Shown one piece after another: positions 1 to 10,018 of a stretch of 64,000 bases of DNA. The notes beneath the pieces were generated by a model. It ran no database searches and had not been told where the DNA came from. It worked only from the letters and a program-made list of their open reading frames with translations. The DNA is from Glandiceps talaboti. Its lineage: Eukaryota; Hemichordata; Enteropneusta; Spengelidae. Numbering within the stretch: position 1 is the stretch's first letter; every line of letters starts with the position of its first letter. The stretch is from positions 12,510,440 through 12,574,439 of the forward strand of contig NC_135571.1 in assembly GCF_964340395.1 (NCBI RefSeq), given 5' to 3'. The position numbers were made by a program, and so were the translations under genes.

Positions 1-12
1 ATCAACCAATCA

Positions 13-36
13 TTCAATCAATCAATCAATCAATCA
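13..36. repeat. ATCA microsatellite
   Basis: About six perfect copies of the tetranucleotide ATCA at the left edge of the window. No function is implied. Confidence 0.9.
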
Positions 37-59
37 CGTATCACCATAACAACAATCTT

Positions 60-370
60 TCTCAACATCAGAAGCAGAAACTATCCTGTCTATTTGATTG
101 GTAATCTACAAAATGACCTCTGTATGAACCTCTAATCACAAGTTCAAGGAGTGGCCTAAATCCTTTGATCTAGCAGGCTTAGTCCGATAGAATAGTACAG
201 ACAATGAGTGCTGGCTGATAGCATAGTATGAATGTCTGTATATCTTACACACTAGTCAAGTTACACTTTGAATTGTTGTATATATCTAATGACATTACAA
301 ATCATTTTTCTGTCTGAGGGCGAAGACCAGACAATGTTGGCTTGTATTTCATTTGTTGAAGTAAAAGTTA
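60..370. other. Non-repetitive AT-rich stretch, no gene seen
   Basis: No convincing coding frame or tandem structure. Around 190-260 there is a single diverged copy of the motif GCTGATAGCATAG ... GAATGTCTGTA, which forms the tandem array at 645-1030. If the candidate terminal exon at 371-480 is real, this would be its 3' untranslated region. I see no clear AATAAA on the minus strand before the window edge. Confidence 0.4.
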
Positions 371-480
371 TTATAGTTCGTGAAACATTAGTAAATCACC
401 ACCATGTGACAAGGGTTGGTTTATAATTCCGGGTTTATAATCTGACAATAATACTACCATGAAACGAAAACTGTAATTTC
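371..480 (-). CDS. Candidate 3'-terminal coding exon, product unknown
   Basis: On the minus strand a good 3' splice site (CTGTACCTACCTACAG) is followed by an open frame of about 36 codons ending in TAA at 373-371. The visible peptide includes FRFMVVLLSDYKPG and ends LLMFHEL. An alternative acceptor (ATCATCATTTCTCAG) lies 30 bases upstream in the same frame. Either start needs a preceding exon that ends with one spare base. The nearest candidate upstream exon (1689-1645) ends in phase 0, so at least one more exon would be required or one of the two calls is wrong. No domain is recognised. A chance open frame in AT-rich DNA is a real alternative. Confidence 0.25.
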
Positions 481-644
481 CTGTAGGTAGGTACAGGATA
501 TTGCATATCAAAACTGAGAAATGATGATTCAACAAATACAAATATAGACAGACAGATAAATAAATAGATAAATACAAAGATCTCAAAACAACATCTACAT
601 GTATGAAAACTGAGAATAAATGTTCACGCCTCTGGGTTTTTGTT

Positions 645-1030
645 AGATTGTAAGATACATGTTGTTCAGCACTATAGACTTCTTATTAAACCTGCTAGCT
701 GATAGCATGGCATGAATGCCTGTATTTTACAGACTAGCTATGCCTGATACTGTAAGATACGTCATGTTGTTCAGCTCTATATAGGCTTCTTAACCTGCTA
801 GCTGATAGTGTGGCATGAATGCCTGTACTATGCTTGAGACTGTATGATACGTCGTGTTGTTCAGCTCTACATAGGCTTCTTAACCTGCTAGCTGATAGTG
901 TGGCATGAATGCCTGTACTAGCTATGCTTGAGACTGTGTGATACGTCGTGTTGTTCAGCTCTGTATAGGCTTCTTATTAAACCTGATGGCTGATAACATG
1001 GCATGAATGCCTGTATCTTACAGACTAGGT
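645..1030. repeat. Minisatellite, about four units of 90-103 bp
   Basis: Direct repeats of a unit containing GTTGTTCAGCTCTATATAGG, GCTAGCTGATAGTGTGGCAT and GAATGCCTGTA, with starts near 698, 801, 891 and 989. Degenerate single copies lie at about 190-260 and 4540-4640, so the unit is also dispersed. Confidence 0.8.
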
Positions 1031-1077
1031 CTATATTATCAAATGAAAATTTCTACTTAGACTAGAGAGTCCAAAAA

Positions 1078-1160
1078 CTTCTTGGAAGTAAATCCCAAAT
1101 GTTGGCTGACATCTTGTCAGCATTGTCAGGGGTGTACACTACACCTACGACACTAGTCTG
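1078..1160 (-). repeat. Dispersed repeat, copy 1, inverted relative to 61560-61700
   Basis: Read on the minus strand, this contains GTACACCCCTGACAATGCTG and CCAACATTTGGGATTTACTT. A similar sequence occurs in plus orientation at about 61570-61680. In both copies one frame reads roughly IW(D/N)xxPR, like the end of some LINE polymerases, but the frame is broken and this is not established. Confidence 0.4.
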
Positions 1161-1341
1161 GATATAAACATGTCACAACAAGTCTTTACAACAAACTGTA
1201 ACTACAGCTATGACTGAAACCCCAAGTTAACATCTTCAGGAAGAACATTAAAATATGTACTTATTCATGAAAGCTTTCAATGTATAACAGTACAGTGCCT
1301 TTGAACTTTATTTTGTATATGCTACAGACTACCAGAATAAT

Positions 1342-1432
1342 TTTTTGTGTGGTGGTGTGTGTGTGTGTGTGTGTGTGGGGGGGGGTGGGGGGTGGGGGTG
1401 GTGGTGGTGTTGTGTGTGTGTGGGGGGGGGGA
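1342..1432 (+). repeat. (TG)n and G-rich tract
   Basis: A TG run grades into runs of five to nine G separated by single T, then TG again and a final G9 run. Four or more G-runs close together on the plus strand fit the G-quadruplex pattern. Confidence 0.85.
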
Positions 1433-1644
1433 TAGAAACGTCAATGACTCGATAGTCTAAAATGATAATTCCTAATCACTGACTCAGTTATTATTATAAT
1501 AATAATTCAGGGTATAAGTAAACAAAGACTATATTATAGTATATATGTCTAGTTTGTTCTTTACTAATCCTACATTACTGCCGTTACCATCTCACATTCT
1601 ATGAATACTTTATCAGTAACTGTAAACATTAATAAAAGTCTTAC

Positions 1645-1689
1645 CCAACTGCTACAGACAATGGTGACCGCAAGTAAACTATACCCTAT
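1645..1689 (-). CDS. Candidate 45-nt coding exon, membrane segment
   Basis: On the minus strand the segment ends at a donor reading GTAAGACTTTT and is preceded by TTGCTATTGTGAG, an acceptor of moderate quality. It is 15 codons in phase 0 at both ends and reads IGYSLLAVTIVCSSW, a hydrophobic stretch. It would directly follow the candidate exon at 3039-2981, which also ends in phase 0, giving one continuous hydrophobic helix across the junction. A second open frame is possible with a slightly different acceptor. No family is recognised. Confidence 0.25.
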
Positions 1690-1789
1690 CTCACAATAGC
1701 AAACACGTTAACCTTGGCTTATTCTCACAATGAATAGTTCAAGTCTCAACTGTATTGTAACAGTGGCATTATTTCTATTACAAAATTCA

Positions 1790-1960
1790 AAAAGAATGTT
1801 TTCCTTCCTATTCTTGGCTTTATGTTTACATTTTTTTTCTTGTTTTTTTTTCTCTCTGAATCATGTTTTTAAATTTTGTTATTTGTTATGCACAGACCGT
1901 TGAGACATGTCTTGTGTAATGGTCTTTAAACAATAAAATTATTATTATTTATTATTCATC
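1790..1960 (+). mobile_element. 3' end of a LINE-like retroelement
   Basis: T-rich sequence leads to GACCGTTGAGACATGTCTTG, then AATAAAATTATTATTATT. An AATAAA-like signal followed by a short ATT microsatellite tail is the usual appearance of LINE 3' termini. No coding part remains upstream. Confidence 0.45.
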
Positions 1961-1992
1961 AGAATTTGTACTTATACGTTTACAAAGAAATA

Positions 1993-2014
1993 CCCCCCCC
2001 TCCCCACCCACCCG
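1993..2014 (-). repeat. C-rich tract (G-rich on the minus strand)
   Basis: A C8 run followed by TCCCC, ACCC and ACCC. Four C-runs in 22 bases make a possible quadruplex or i-motif site. Confidence 0.7.
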
Positions 2015-2480
2015 CAGAGAGAAGGTTAAACTTGAAAACTTGTGTAGAACTTTATTTGAATACTACTACTTCCTGCACAAAACAAACATTTTTAGCAAAT
2101 ATTGACGATCAACCTTAGTATGTGTCAATGTCATTCTCTTGTGTACAGTCTAACATTTGTTCATCATAATAACATCAGTTCAGTTCAGTTCAGTTTAGGG
2201 ACAAATATCTGCAGATAATGAAGTAATTATAACAATTATAAAATCTCTGCTGGGGTATAAATTATGTTTTTAATAGTTAGAATCTAAAGTTTTAATAACC
2301 TCAATCATTAGAACAGCGGTAAAAATATAAATTTCCTATAAAAATCATCCATAATTTTAAAAGTAAGTATGGCGAATTATCAGGTTCTTGTTTAGAGTTT
2401 ATACATACCAGAATACTAGAGTGCGTGTACATGTATTATATTAAATACTAACTTCTGATACTTTTAAGGACTTGGAGGGG

Positions 2481-2758
2481 TTGTTGGTGGCCGAGTGGTT
2501 AAACCACTTGCCTGTTACAACTGTGGTCGGGGTTCAAACCCATTCAGGGTTTGATTAAATTTACCACACTGAAAGTAAGAAGAGTGTCATTCAGTTTGAC
2601 TCTACCAAACAAAGCAGGTTTTCCCCAGGTACTCTGGTTTCCTCCTGCATTAACACTAAACCCATGAGGGATGACCTCACTAGACTTCTTGGGAGATGAG
2701 AGTTTATATACTTAAAGAACTATGAAGTATAAATAAATAAAGAATATTATTATTATTG
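2481..2758 (+). mobile_element. tRNA-derived SINE (tRNA-Ser/Leu-like head)
   Basis: The head carries an A-box (TGGCCGAGTGG at 2488) and a B-box (GGTTCAAACCC at 2531), 43 bases apart, in the manner of a tRNA-Ser or tRNA-Leu internal RNA polymerase III promoter. It is followed by a central body with GGTTTTCCCCAGGTACTCTG and GGTTTCCTCC, motifs I associate with invertebrate SINE bodies. It ends in AATAAATAAAG and a short ATT tail. The cloverleaf is not intact, so it is a SINE and not a working tRNA gene. Confidence 0.8.
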
Positions 2759-2980
2759 GTTTCTGTAACTCTACCTAAATGTAATTATACCTCAACTATA
2801 GGGTGTCAGAATTTGAAGGATTCAAATTTATTTAGATTGAACATTACAAATGTCTACAGTATCTTTACTATGATTGATGAACCCAGACATGAGAAGGCTT
2901 AGAGTCCACTATAAATCAAACAATGAGAAAAACTGGTTATAAATCTGTAGAAATTAAAGTAGACCTCATCATGTACTTAC

Positions 2981-3039
2981 CACTGCAATGCTGACAATAT
3001 GTCCTGAGATCTGATATCCCAGTGTGTGTCTAGAGATAT
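2981..3039 (-). CDS. Candidate 59-nt coding exon, membrane segment
   Basis: On the minus strand the acceptor GGAGTTGTCCTTTAG is followed by 59 bases and an excellent donor, GTAAGTACATG. The frame that begins with two spare bases is open and reads ISRHTLGYQISGHIVSIAV, ending in phase 0. A second frame is also open. Its start phase fits the end of candidate exon 14444-14413 and its end phase fits 1689-1645. The same stretch is the first unit of a local threefold duplication (3000-3275). The other two units have lost the acceptor AG, which is what decay of spare copies of an exon would look like. Product unknown. Confidence 0.3.
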
Positions 3040-3275
3040 CTAAAGGACAACTCCGTAACAGTCACAAAACTTAGTGACACACACAGTGTCCTGTCCTGAG
3101 ACCCAGTGTGTCTATGAACACATTTAAAGGTCAACTGAAGTACCAATCATAAAACTTTAAGTGACACACACACAGTGTCCTGTCCTGTCCTGAGACCCAG
3201 TGTATCTACGAACACATTTAAAGGCCAACTGAAGTACCAATCATAAAACTTAAGTGACACACACACACAGTGTCC
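3000..3275. repeat. Three tandem units of about 87-93 bp
   Basis: Units share GTCCTGAGACCCAGTGTGT, CATTTAAAGG and AGTGACACACACAGTGTCC, with the last motif at about 3073, 3160 and 3253. The left-most unit overlaps the candidate exon at 2981-3039. Confidence 0.8.
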
Positions 3276-3339
3276 TTGACTAGACTAGTCTGATTTGTAT
3301 GTTTACTAATACTTAACATTCAAATCTGAGTCTTTCTTT

Positions 3340-3628
3340 TCAAGGAACCGAAGGTCAAAGGTTAGAAGTCACTGGTTGATGTCAATTGCTTTTGGTTCTG
3401 TAGTAAATCGGATATGACTTCATATCGTAATATTATATTATAACTTTATTCCTTTTACTACCCAACAAAAGACAAATATCAGAGTTCTATTTTTATGAAA
3501 AACGTTTATACTTTATTGTTGACATGGAATGTTCACTTTGAAGTCACTGGTTGATGTCGATTAGTTGAGAAAGAAATCGAATACTATGAATTCATAGTGT
3601 AACATTTTACTTTAATCCTTTCACTGCC

Positions 3629-3667
<39 letters not shown>

Positions 3668-3771
3668 CTACAATAGTTCCACTTTGAAGTCACTGGTTAT
3701 TGTCGATTAGTTGAGAAAGAAATCGAATATGAATTCATTGTGTAACATTTTACTTTATTCCCTTCACTGCC

Positions 3772-3823
<52 letters not shown>

Positions 3824-4200
3824 AGTTCTATTTTTAGTTATACAAATGTAATTTGATACATTATTGTTGACAAGAAAAAGTTCTCTTTGAATTCACTGAT
3901 TGTTCTCAACTGCTTTAGTCCTGTAGTAATTCTGGTATATATATGTTCATAATGTAATTATTATACATTTTATAGTATAATTACTAAACAAACGAAAAAT
4001 ATCAAATATCAAACTGATTTTTTTAAACACAACTTTTATATGTATTGTTGACAACAAATAGTCATTTTGAAGTCATTGGCTGATGTCGATAATACTTAAG
4101 TAAGAAATCATATAAGTTTTTAATGTAACATTATATCTTTAGTCCTTGCACCAAGAAGAAAACACTTTAATTTCTATTACACATTTTTAAAGTCATTGCT
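3340..4200. repeat. Degenerate array of 145-180-bp units with two (CAA)n tracts
   Basis: The motif TTTGAAGTCACTGGTTGATG recurs at about 3358, 3537, 3683, 3880 (diverged) and 4063. The two best units (3537 and 3683, 146 bp apart) each end in a CAA microsatellite at 3630-3668 and 3773-3822. No coding frame is seen. Confidence 0.75.
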
Positions 4201-4540
4201 GACAAAAAATGTTCTCTTTTTTTTAATAACAATTTTAATTTTTTCATGATGAGTGATATTTGTGCTTTTAATCAATTATTGACATGAAGTTGAGATGGAG
4301 GTAGAATTTTTTAAAATAATATCGAAAATGTTCTATCTAAGAATCAAACTGAAAAATATTACATACTAAACATGACTGACTGGCGACATAATTTACGATT
4401 CTGGAATGAGTTGAAATGTGACCCCAAAATATGATATAGAACCTGAGAAATTTTGAAAATAATTTTTGAAATGCCCTGTACAAAGATAAATATAACAGAC
4501 CACATTATATAATAAAACAACTGACTTGTCACGTAAGCAC
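4200..4540. other. Plain AT-rich intergenic or intronic DNA
   Basis: No repeat, RNA gene or splice-bounded frame was recognised in this stretch. Confidence 0.4.
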
Positions 4541-4669
4541 TCTAGACTGTAAGATATGTCTGTGTTGTTCAGCCCTATCAGGTTTAAATGCTGGCTGATA
4601 GCGTGACATGCATGTCTGTATCTTAAAGACTAGCAAACACTCCGGTGATACTTGACTGTTTCTATGGAA

Positions 4670-5075
4670 GATATGTAGTATCATTGTCTTCTGTCACTTG
4701 TAAATCACTAAATAATAATGATCTGTTGAAGTACTGTCAAGTATTACTAAGTCAAACCAAGTTTTCATATACCTGACGTTGACACTGTAAATCAGTTATC
4801 AATATTTCATATATCATTGTCTTCTGTCAAAACTACTTGTAAATCACTAAATAATGATTTGTGAATCCTACATAAGTCACATCAAGTTTTCATATACCTG
4901 ACGTTGACACTATAAATCAGTTATCAATATTTCATATATCATTGTCTTCTGTCAAAACTACTTGTAAATCACTAAATAATGATTTGTGAATCCTACATAA
5001 GTCACATCAAGTTTTCATATACCTGACGTTGACACTATAAATCAGTTATCAATATTTCATATATCATTGTCTTCT
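4670..5075. repeat. 125-bp tandem repeat, three units plus a partial
   Basis: ATATCATTGTCTTCTGTCAA occurs at 4811, 4936 and 5061, an exact 125-bp period, with a diverged first copy near 4685. Units also share CATATACCTGACGTTGACAC. On the minus strand each unit contains GTCAACGTCAG followed by GTATATG, a donor-like site, but no frame supports an exon. Confidence 0.9.
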
Positions 5076-5149
5076 GTCAATACTAGTAAATGACGATCTG
5101 TTTACAATAAGTCTAAATAAGCTATGCCAAGTTTTAATATGACAGAGTC

Positions 5150-5545
5150 CTATGGCGTGCAAGTGTGAAGTGTGATGTACTTGGGGTATAAGTATGAGTG
5201 CTTGTAGTGCGCCCGTACTTTCATGAGTGTAGCAAAGTGAAAGTGCAGCAGAAAACACTACAATCATGAGTGCAAATACTCCTGAGTACCCACACTGGAA
5301 CTCACATCACATGGGGTTCTGTTATTATTACATAAGTTTATCTGAAATAACAAATTTCAGTAAAACTGATACTTTGCAATTGAGTGCTTTCCTGTACAAC
5401 GAACCATCGCATCCTCATTTGCATATCATTTGCATGCAGGTATGTAATAATGTTTTTGATATTGCACTGCAGTGAAAATACCACTACTGGTATGAGTGTG
5501 CGACAGTGCAAGTAATCTCTGGTACATAAGTAATTATATACAGTA
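5150..5545 (-). mobile_element. Composite octamer/palindrome element, copy 1
   Basis: Inverted orientation relative to the copy at 55355-56520. It holds the palindromic end (5150-5325: GCAAGTGTGAAG ... CACACTGGAACTCACATC), then CATTTGCATATCATTTGCAT (paired ATGCAAAT octamers on the minus strand) near 5415-5436, then one unit of the 84-bp repeat (ATTGCACTGCAGTG ... GCAAGTAATC). The arms are imperfect. No protein is encoded. Confidence 0.75.
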
Positions 5546-5675
5546 CCTGCATTGACAGACTGTAAAATCATCAATACTTTATAACAACTGAAGTGCATGC
5601 CTCGTTTGATTTTAAAGGCCCATGATTGGATCCCAGGCACTCAGATATATCTTATCTGTGACACCCAAAGAATGA

Positions 5676-6371
5676 GTTGAAAAACACAACTGGAGAGTGC
5701 CCATGGAAAAGTTTATACACTTCCAGCAAATATGGTTGTAGGTAGCTGATTAGAATGGACAGCAAATAATGGGGTTAATGAAGGATGATTCAGGTCATTA
5801 CAGTAATGCGTTTTTCTTCCACCACAACTACCCTACACTTTAAAACACAATGAATCACAGCTTTCTAGGGTTAAGAGGTTGGAGAGGTGACTTGAATGTA
5901 CTATTTTTGAACCATGGGAGACTCCTGAAAAAAAATGAAGGGTTACAGTCTTCTGTAACTTTTTCTACAACTCCGCCAGACAAATTTTAACTGTGTCACC
6001 CAAACGTGTTATTACTTTGCAATTTAGTTAAATGAGTATGTCTTTTATTAGATCTCTGTGATGCAAAACTAATGAATTCAAGCAATTGTTCCCTGCTCTC
6101 GATCAGTAGAAATGATTTTTTTTTTTCAGGACTCTCCCATGGTTCAAAAATAGTACATTCAAGTCACCTCTCCAACCTCTTAACCCTAGAAATTCATTGT
6201 GTTTTAAAGTGTAGGGTAGTTGTGGTGGAAGAAAAATGCATTACTGTAATGACCTGAATCATCCTTCATTAACCCCATTATTTGCTGTCCATTCTAATCA
6301 GCTACCTACAACCATATTTGCTGGAAGTGTATAAACTTTTCCATGGGCACACTCCAGTTGTGTTTTTCAAC
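5676..6371. repeat. Long inverted repeat, about 260-bp arms
   Basis: The left arm 5676-5936 and right arm 6112-6371 are reverse complements, with a loop of about 175 bp. Matched pairs include GTTGAAAAACACAACTGGAG with its complement at 6352-6371, and GAACCATGGGAGACTCCTG with CAGGACTCTCCCATGGTTC. The only sizeable difference seen is a 9-base insertion in the left arm. The right arm runs into a LINE polymerase C-terminal fragment, and the left arm carries the inverted copy of the first part of that fragment. A transcript would form a long hairpin. Confidence 0.9.
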
Positions 6372-6536
6372 GTTTCTACTTCGACAACAAGAGGACACAG
6401 CTTGAAATTATTTAAGGACAGATCCAGATTGGATATACATAAATATTTTTTCAGTCAAGGTGTCGTAGACATTTGGAATAGTTTACCAGAAAGGGTTATT
6501 GCTAATTCATCAGTTATAACCACCTCAGAACAGTAA
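6282..6536 (+). pseudogene. LINE reverse transcriptase C-terminal fragment
   Basis: The frame reads LLEVYKLFHG, then TTRGHSLKLFKDRSR and FFSQGVVDIWNSLPERV before a TAA. The series R(x)RGH(x)LKL, FF(S)xRV and WNSLP is characteristic of the extreme C-terminus of many non-LTR retrotransposon polyproteins, and this is the basis of the call. Only this tail remains. The upstream catalytic domain is absent, and the 5' part lies in one arm of the long inverted repeat. The frame after the stop (GVFKSLNGFL) looks like continued coding sequence, so the TAA may be a disabling change. Confidence 0.8.
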
Positions 6537-6777
6537 GGGGTCTTTAAAAGCCTCAATGGCTTCCTACCCCATATAAATTCACTGTAAATTCATGGTAAAT
6601 ATCAACAAAGGAATGGACCATTTTATCAATAGGAGTCAAACTTACTTAGCTGGGGCATACCATTGACTTACTTTTTAGAGATATATACACATCTATTTTG
6701 TGTTTGAATAAGCATATGTCAATCTACAACTGATAACATTTGTTTACACAATGTTCAAAGTAGTGCCTGATAGGATG

Positions 6778-7230
6778 CAGTGTGCTAAATTTTGTTGTTG
6801 TGAGTCAAAATGTGAAAAACTAGGATTTATTGTGAGTCACCACATAGTAAGAGATAGGTGAACACCAAATTTTGGTGTGTCACTAGAAATTGTGTGCGTC
6901 AGTGGTGTGTGTCAAATTGGCTTAGAGGACACAGTTGTACCACATTGTAAGGGATAGGGGAACACCAAATTTTGGTGTGTCACTAGAAATTGTGTGCGTC
7001 AGTGGTGTGTGTCAAATTGGCTTAGAGGACACAGTTGTACCACATTGTAAGGGATAGGGGAACACCAAATTTTGGTGCATAATACTAGAAATTGTGTGTG
7101 TCAGTGGCGTGTCAAATTGGCACACAGTGTACCACATAGTAAGAGATAGGGGAACATAGTAAGAGATAGGGGAACACCAACATTTGTTGTGTCAATGACA
7201 TGTCAAATTGGCTTTAAGAGGGCATACTAT
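6778..7230 (-). mobile_element. hAT-like element with internal tandem units, copy 1
   Basis: It begins near CAGTGTGCTAAAT and ends near TAAGAGGGCATACTA, degraded forms of the CAGTGTGCCCTCTA terminal inverted repeat seen intact at 49517-50177. Inside are about four units of roughly 97 bp with ACCACATAGTAAGAGATAGG and ACACCAAATTTTGGTGTGTC. It is in opposite orientation to the 49.5-kb copy. No transposase frame is present. Confidence 0.75.
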
Positions 7231-7610
7231 ACTGGTAGGATAAAGTTATTGATATCTTAGCAGTAATATCTGTCAATTTTATAAATATCTTGGACTAGTA
7301 TTTCTAGACAAGGTGGCAAGTGTTGATATTATCTCAGTAAGTTTTAGTGTAACTTCAACAATATCTATCAGTGCTGTAGTAAATGTGGAAACAAACTTGG
7401 TCTTGGAACAATACTAGTAATCTAGCAACATCAAAGTCAATATTTTCGTTTGGGACAAGAATGGATCTACTACAACATACAGAATGTGGTTATTAAAAAA
7501 AACCCATCTCAATGACAGCATAATAAAAATTTTGTGTTCTCCTCTCCTCTGTGAAATTACCAAAAATATGACTTTACCGAATATTTCCAGGTTTGTACTT
7601 TTATAGGCTA
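7231..7610. other. Unassigned AT-rich stretch
   Basis: Open frames exist on both strands between 7414 and 7656, but they lack splice sites and recognisable motifs, so no gene is called. The repeat at 7610-8030 begins inside this frame. Confidence 0.3.
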
Positions 7611-8030
7611 CAGCTATGCTTGGAAACCTGCCAATTCTGGATACCTGTAATAGCATTTTACTTCATGCTAGAGGGTCATAATAGACTAAAACGGTTGACT
7701 TATTCTCAGTACCTGAAACAGCATATATTACTTCATGCTAGCAGGTCAAAATAGAACAAGAAGGTTGGCTTATTCTCAGTACCTGTAATAGCATTTTACT
7801 TCATGCTAGAGGGTCAAAATAGACCAAAACGGTTGACTTATTCTCAGTACCTGAAACAGCATATTACTTCATGCTAGCAGGTCAAAATAGAACAAGAAGG
7901 TTGGCTTATTCTCACATGTGCATATAGTAATGTATATGTAGAGCATAGAGTAGAAGTTGTGGTGTTGACCAAGTAATCAAACAGTCGTTATTTTTTATAA
8001 CAAACCTAGGTGGTAGGATTCTATTGCAGG
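7610..8030. mobile_element. Inverted-repeat element with four 68-bp units in ABAB order
   Basis: Units of 70, 68 and 67 bp start near 7660, 7730, 7798 and 7865 at ACTTCATGCTAG. Units 1 and 3 have GAGGGTC and ACGGTTGACTT; units 2 and 4 have CAGGTC and AAGGTTGGCTT, an alternating pattern. The left end ATACCTGTAATAG is complementary to the right end CTATTGCAGGTA. The same ends bound the simpler copy at 29516-29773, with half a copy inverted at 30767-30835. Confidence 0.7.
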
Positions 8031-8195
8031 TAGCAGTGCATGGAGACTGTAATATGCAAATGGCTGGTCAGATTATAGATCACAATACTGAGCACAAAGG
8101 AACCACTGTTTCTTTACCCTATTACCATGATCTTTTTGAAATGCGATACCTTAAACACCAAGGGGATCCCTTCACTGACATAAATCAGGCTTTTA
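8030..8195 (+). CDS. Candidate 166-nt coding exon, product unknown
   Basis: The acceptor GGATTCTATTGCAG at 8016-8029 and the donor GTGAGTTTTTT at 8196 bracket an open frame of 55 codons plus one base, starting in phase 0. The peptide includes VAVHGDCNMQMAGQII, TVSLPYYHDLFEMRYL and KHQGDPFTDINQAF and looks protein-like in composition. I do not recognise the family. The acceptor lies within the right terminal repeat of the neighbouring 7610-8030 element, so if real the splice site is transposon-derived. It could instead be a fragment of an unrecognised mobile-element protein, since a LINE 3' end follows at 8580. Confidence 0.35.
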
Positions 8196-8580
8196 GTGAG
8201 TTTTTTTTGTAATTTACAGTTATTGACCATTCACCTATCATACACACTCTCTGACCCAGTCTATTCCTAACATACATAAAGAAATCAGCAAAAAATGACG
8301 AAATCTCACTTTTTTGGTCAGTTTTATTTCCTGACTTTCAACAACTTGTCAATCAATTTATCTTTATATCCCTCTGTTCTTAACTGATCCTACAATCAGC
8401 CAAAAAAATGTTAAAGTGAAATGACAATGTTACTTGCGTAATTTTCAGGGGAAATGTGTTTGGTATAAAGGGGTTAACATAACTAGTAATGTGATATCCT
8501 TCTTAGCTATAAAGTGTTGTTTCTACTACATTCTTACAATTTGACTGAATTGCTAAGGCAAAGCTGTGATCTGTTAATAT
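8196..8580. other. No gene seen
   Basis: AT-rich sequence with pyrimidine-rich stretches. Nothing with both splice sites and an open frame was found. Confidence 0.3.
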
Positions 8581-8702
8581 CAAGTGCACTTTTGCGTGAT
8601 TGTCGATTTGATGTATGAGGGCCTCAATGGAAAGAAGCCGACCCTGCAACGCTTTGCGTTGTTTGTAACGCTTATTGAGTTTTACCCTGAATAAAGATAT
8701 TT

Positions 8703-8759
<57 letters not shown>
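8580..8759 (+). mobile_element. LINE 3' end with (AAT)n tail
   Basis: GGGCCTCAATGGAAAGAAGC, CCGACCCTGCAACGCTTTGC and AATAAAGATATTTT are followed by about 18 copies of AAT (8703-8759). This resembles the 3' untranslated end of jockey/CR1-type LINEs, whose ends are often a trinucleotide tail. No coding sequence is retained. Confidence 0.55.
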
Positions 8760-8761
<2 letters not shown>

Positions 8762-9140
8762 GCTTCTATATTGCAGTTTGCATGTTTACACTCATGGCAT
8801 AATGCGTTAATTTGGACAAATAGTGAGTTTGTCTTAGCAAGCTACTAATTAATGCAAAGCTGATAAACTCAGATAAGACATTGATATCAGGTAGGAAATA
8901 GAAAAAAAACAGTGAGAGGAAACAGTATTTAAAACTTTATTTGAAATATACAGAAACTAATATTAGAAATCTGGAAAATCGCGAGTACAAAATTGATCAT
9001 TTGTCCTTTACCCTGTGGTTTGGAGAGATTTTAAGTGGTCTTTAAATTTACAGGGAAAGTGGTCTCTGAGGGACATTCTACCATAACCTTTTTCTTTCAA
9101 TAGAAGGCTATCTCACATTAATACAAATAGATAAGATTTG
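8760..9140. other. No gene called
   Basis: Contains TTCTATATTGCAG at 8765-8777 followed 46 bases later by GTGAGTTTGT at 8824, a splice-like pair with one open frame. Its phase does not fit the candidate exon at 8030-8195, and I do not call it. The rest is unremarkable. Confidence 0.3.
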
Positions 9141-9142
9141 TA

Positions 9143-9184
9143 AAATAAACAAACAAACAAACAAACAAACAAACAAACAAACAA
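9143..9184. repeat. (AAAC)n microsatellite
   Basis: About ten copies of AAAC. Confidence 0.95.
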
Positions 9185-9674
9185 GTACACTCAGCTGTAA
9201 GATCCCAAAAATGTTACAAGAATTTCAAACACTATTTTTTTATAAATTGATGCCTGCAAGTCCATTCCTAAATGGGCCGACACCATAAACCTTGTTTTGA
9301 AAGAGAACAATTGAATGTATAATGGATAAGCAAAAAAGGGGAAAGAATTGTTTGTGGTCAGTGCACTCATGACTTAAATACCCTCACATCGGTCTTTTTT
9401 TGTTTGTATGTCCAGCCCATGAAGTCTGCAGATCCGGGGAGGAAACACAAAAATAACCCTCCCTATTTCAGTGAAGACAACTGTAGAGCCAATCATGAAC
9501 AAGCAAATGACATCTGCCCCACTTACACACTTGCTCTAAAGTACTAAATAAAAATAAAAATAACTGCCATAAATAGTAGACTGAGTGACAGGTTTGTTGA
9601 GAATAAAAAAAAAATTGTCGCACCACTTTAGACAAAATGTCCTGACCAGAAACAATTCTTTTTTTTTTTTGGCC

Positions 9675-10018
9675 TTAGGCATAAGAAAAAAAATGTTTGG
9701 TTATGATTACATTCAATTTTAAAATACGTGGGGTAGGTAGATTTTTTATTTTATTTTATAATACATTCCTTTCCAAATGGTCTCTGTGTTGTTTATTTCT
9801 TCCTATCGGATATACAGCAATTACAGATTGGAAGAAGTTTTATTTTGTCTTTTTAAGTTGATGTCAGTTTCCGCACCCACTATTTCTTGCGAGACTTCAT
9901 GATTTTCATGATGTTATTACTATTTTTCTTGAATACGTAAAAAAAAGTTTAGGGTCGGCGTGAAAAACTAGGTGGGGTTGGGTAACCGGAACCAAACAAC
10001 TTTTTTTAGTTGGCCTAA
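9675..10018. mobile_element. Inverted-repeat element family B, copy 1 (344 bp)
   Basis: Begins TTAGGCATAAGAAAAAAAAT followed by GTTTGGTTATGATTAC, and ends GGTAACCGGAACCAAACAAC, a T run and GGCCTAA; the ends are imperfect inverted repeats. The interior carries TGGTCTCTGTGTTG, TACAGCAATTACAGATTGGA and AAAACTAGGTGGGGTTGGG. Three other copies lie at 15258-15621, 36555-36910 and 46087-46405. No protein frame is shared, so it is non-autonomous. Confidence 0.8.

Noticed and set aside
2486-2548. A functional tRNA-Ser or tRNA-Leu gene
   Set aside because: A- and B-boxes are present, but the acceptor and anticodon stems do not pair well and the sequence continues into a SINE body and tail.
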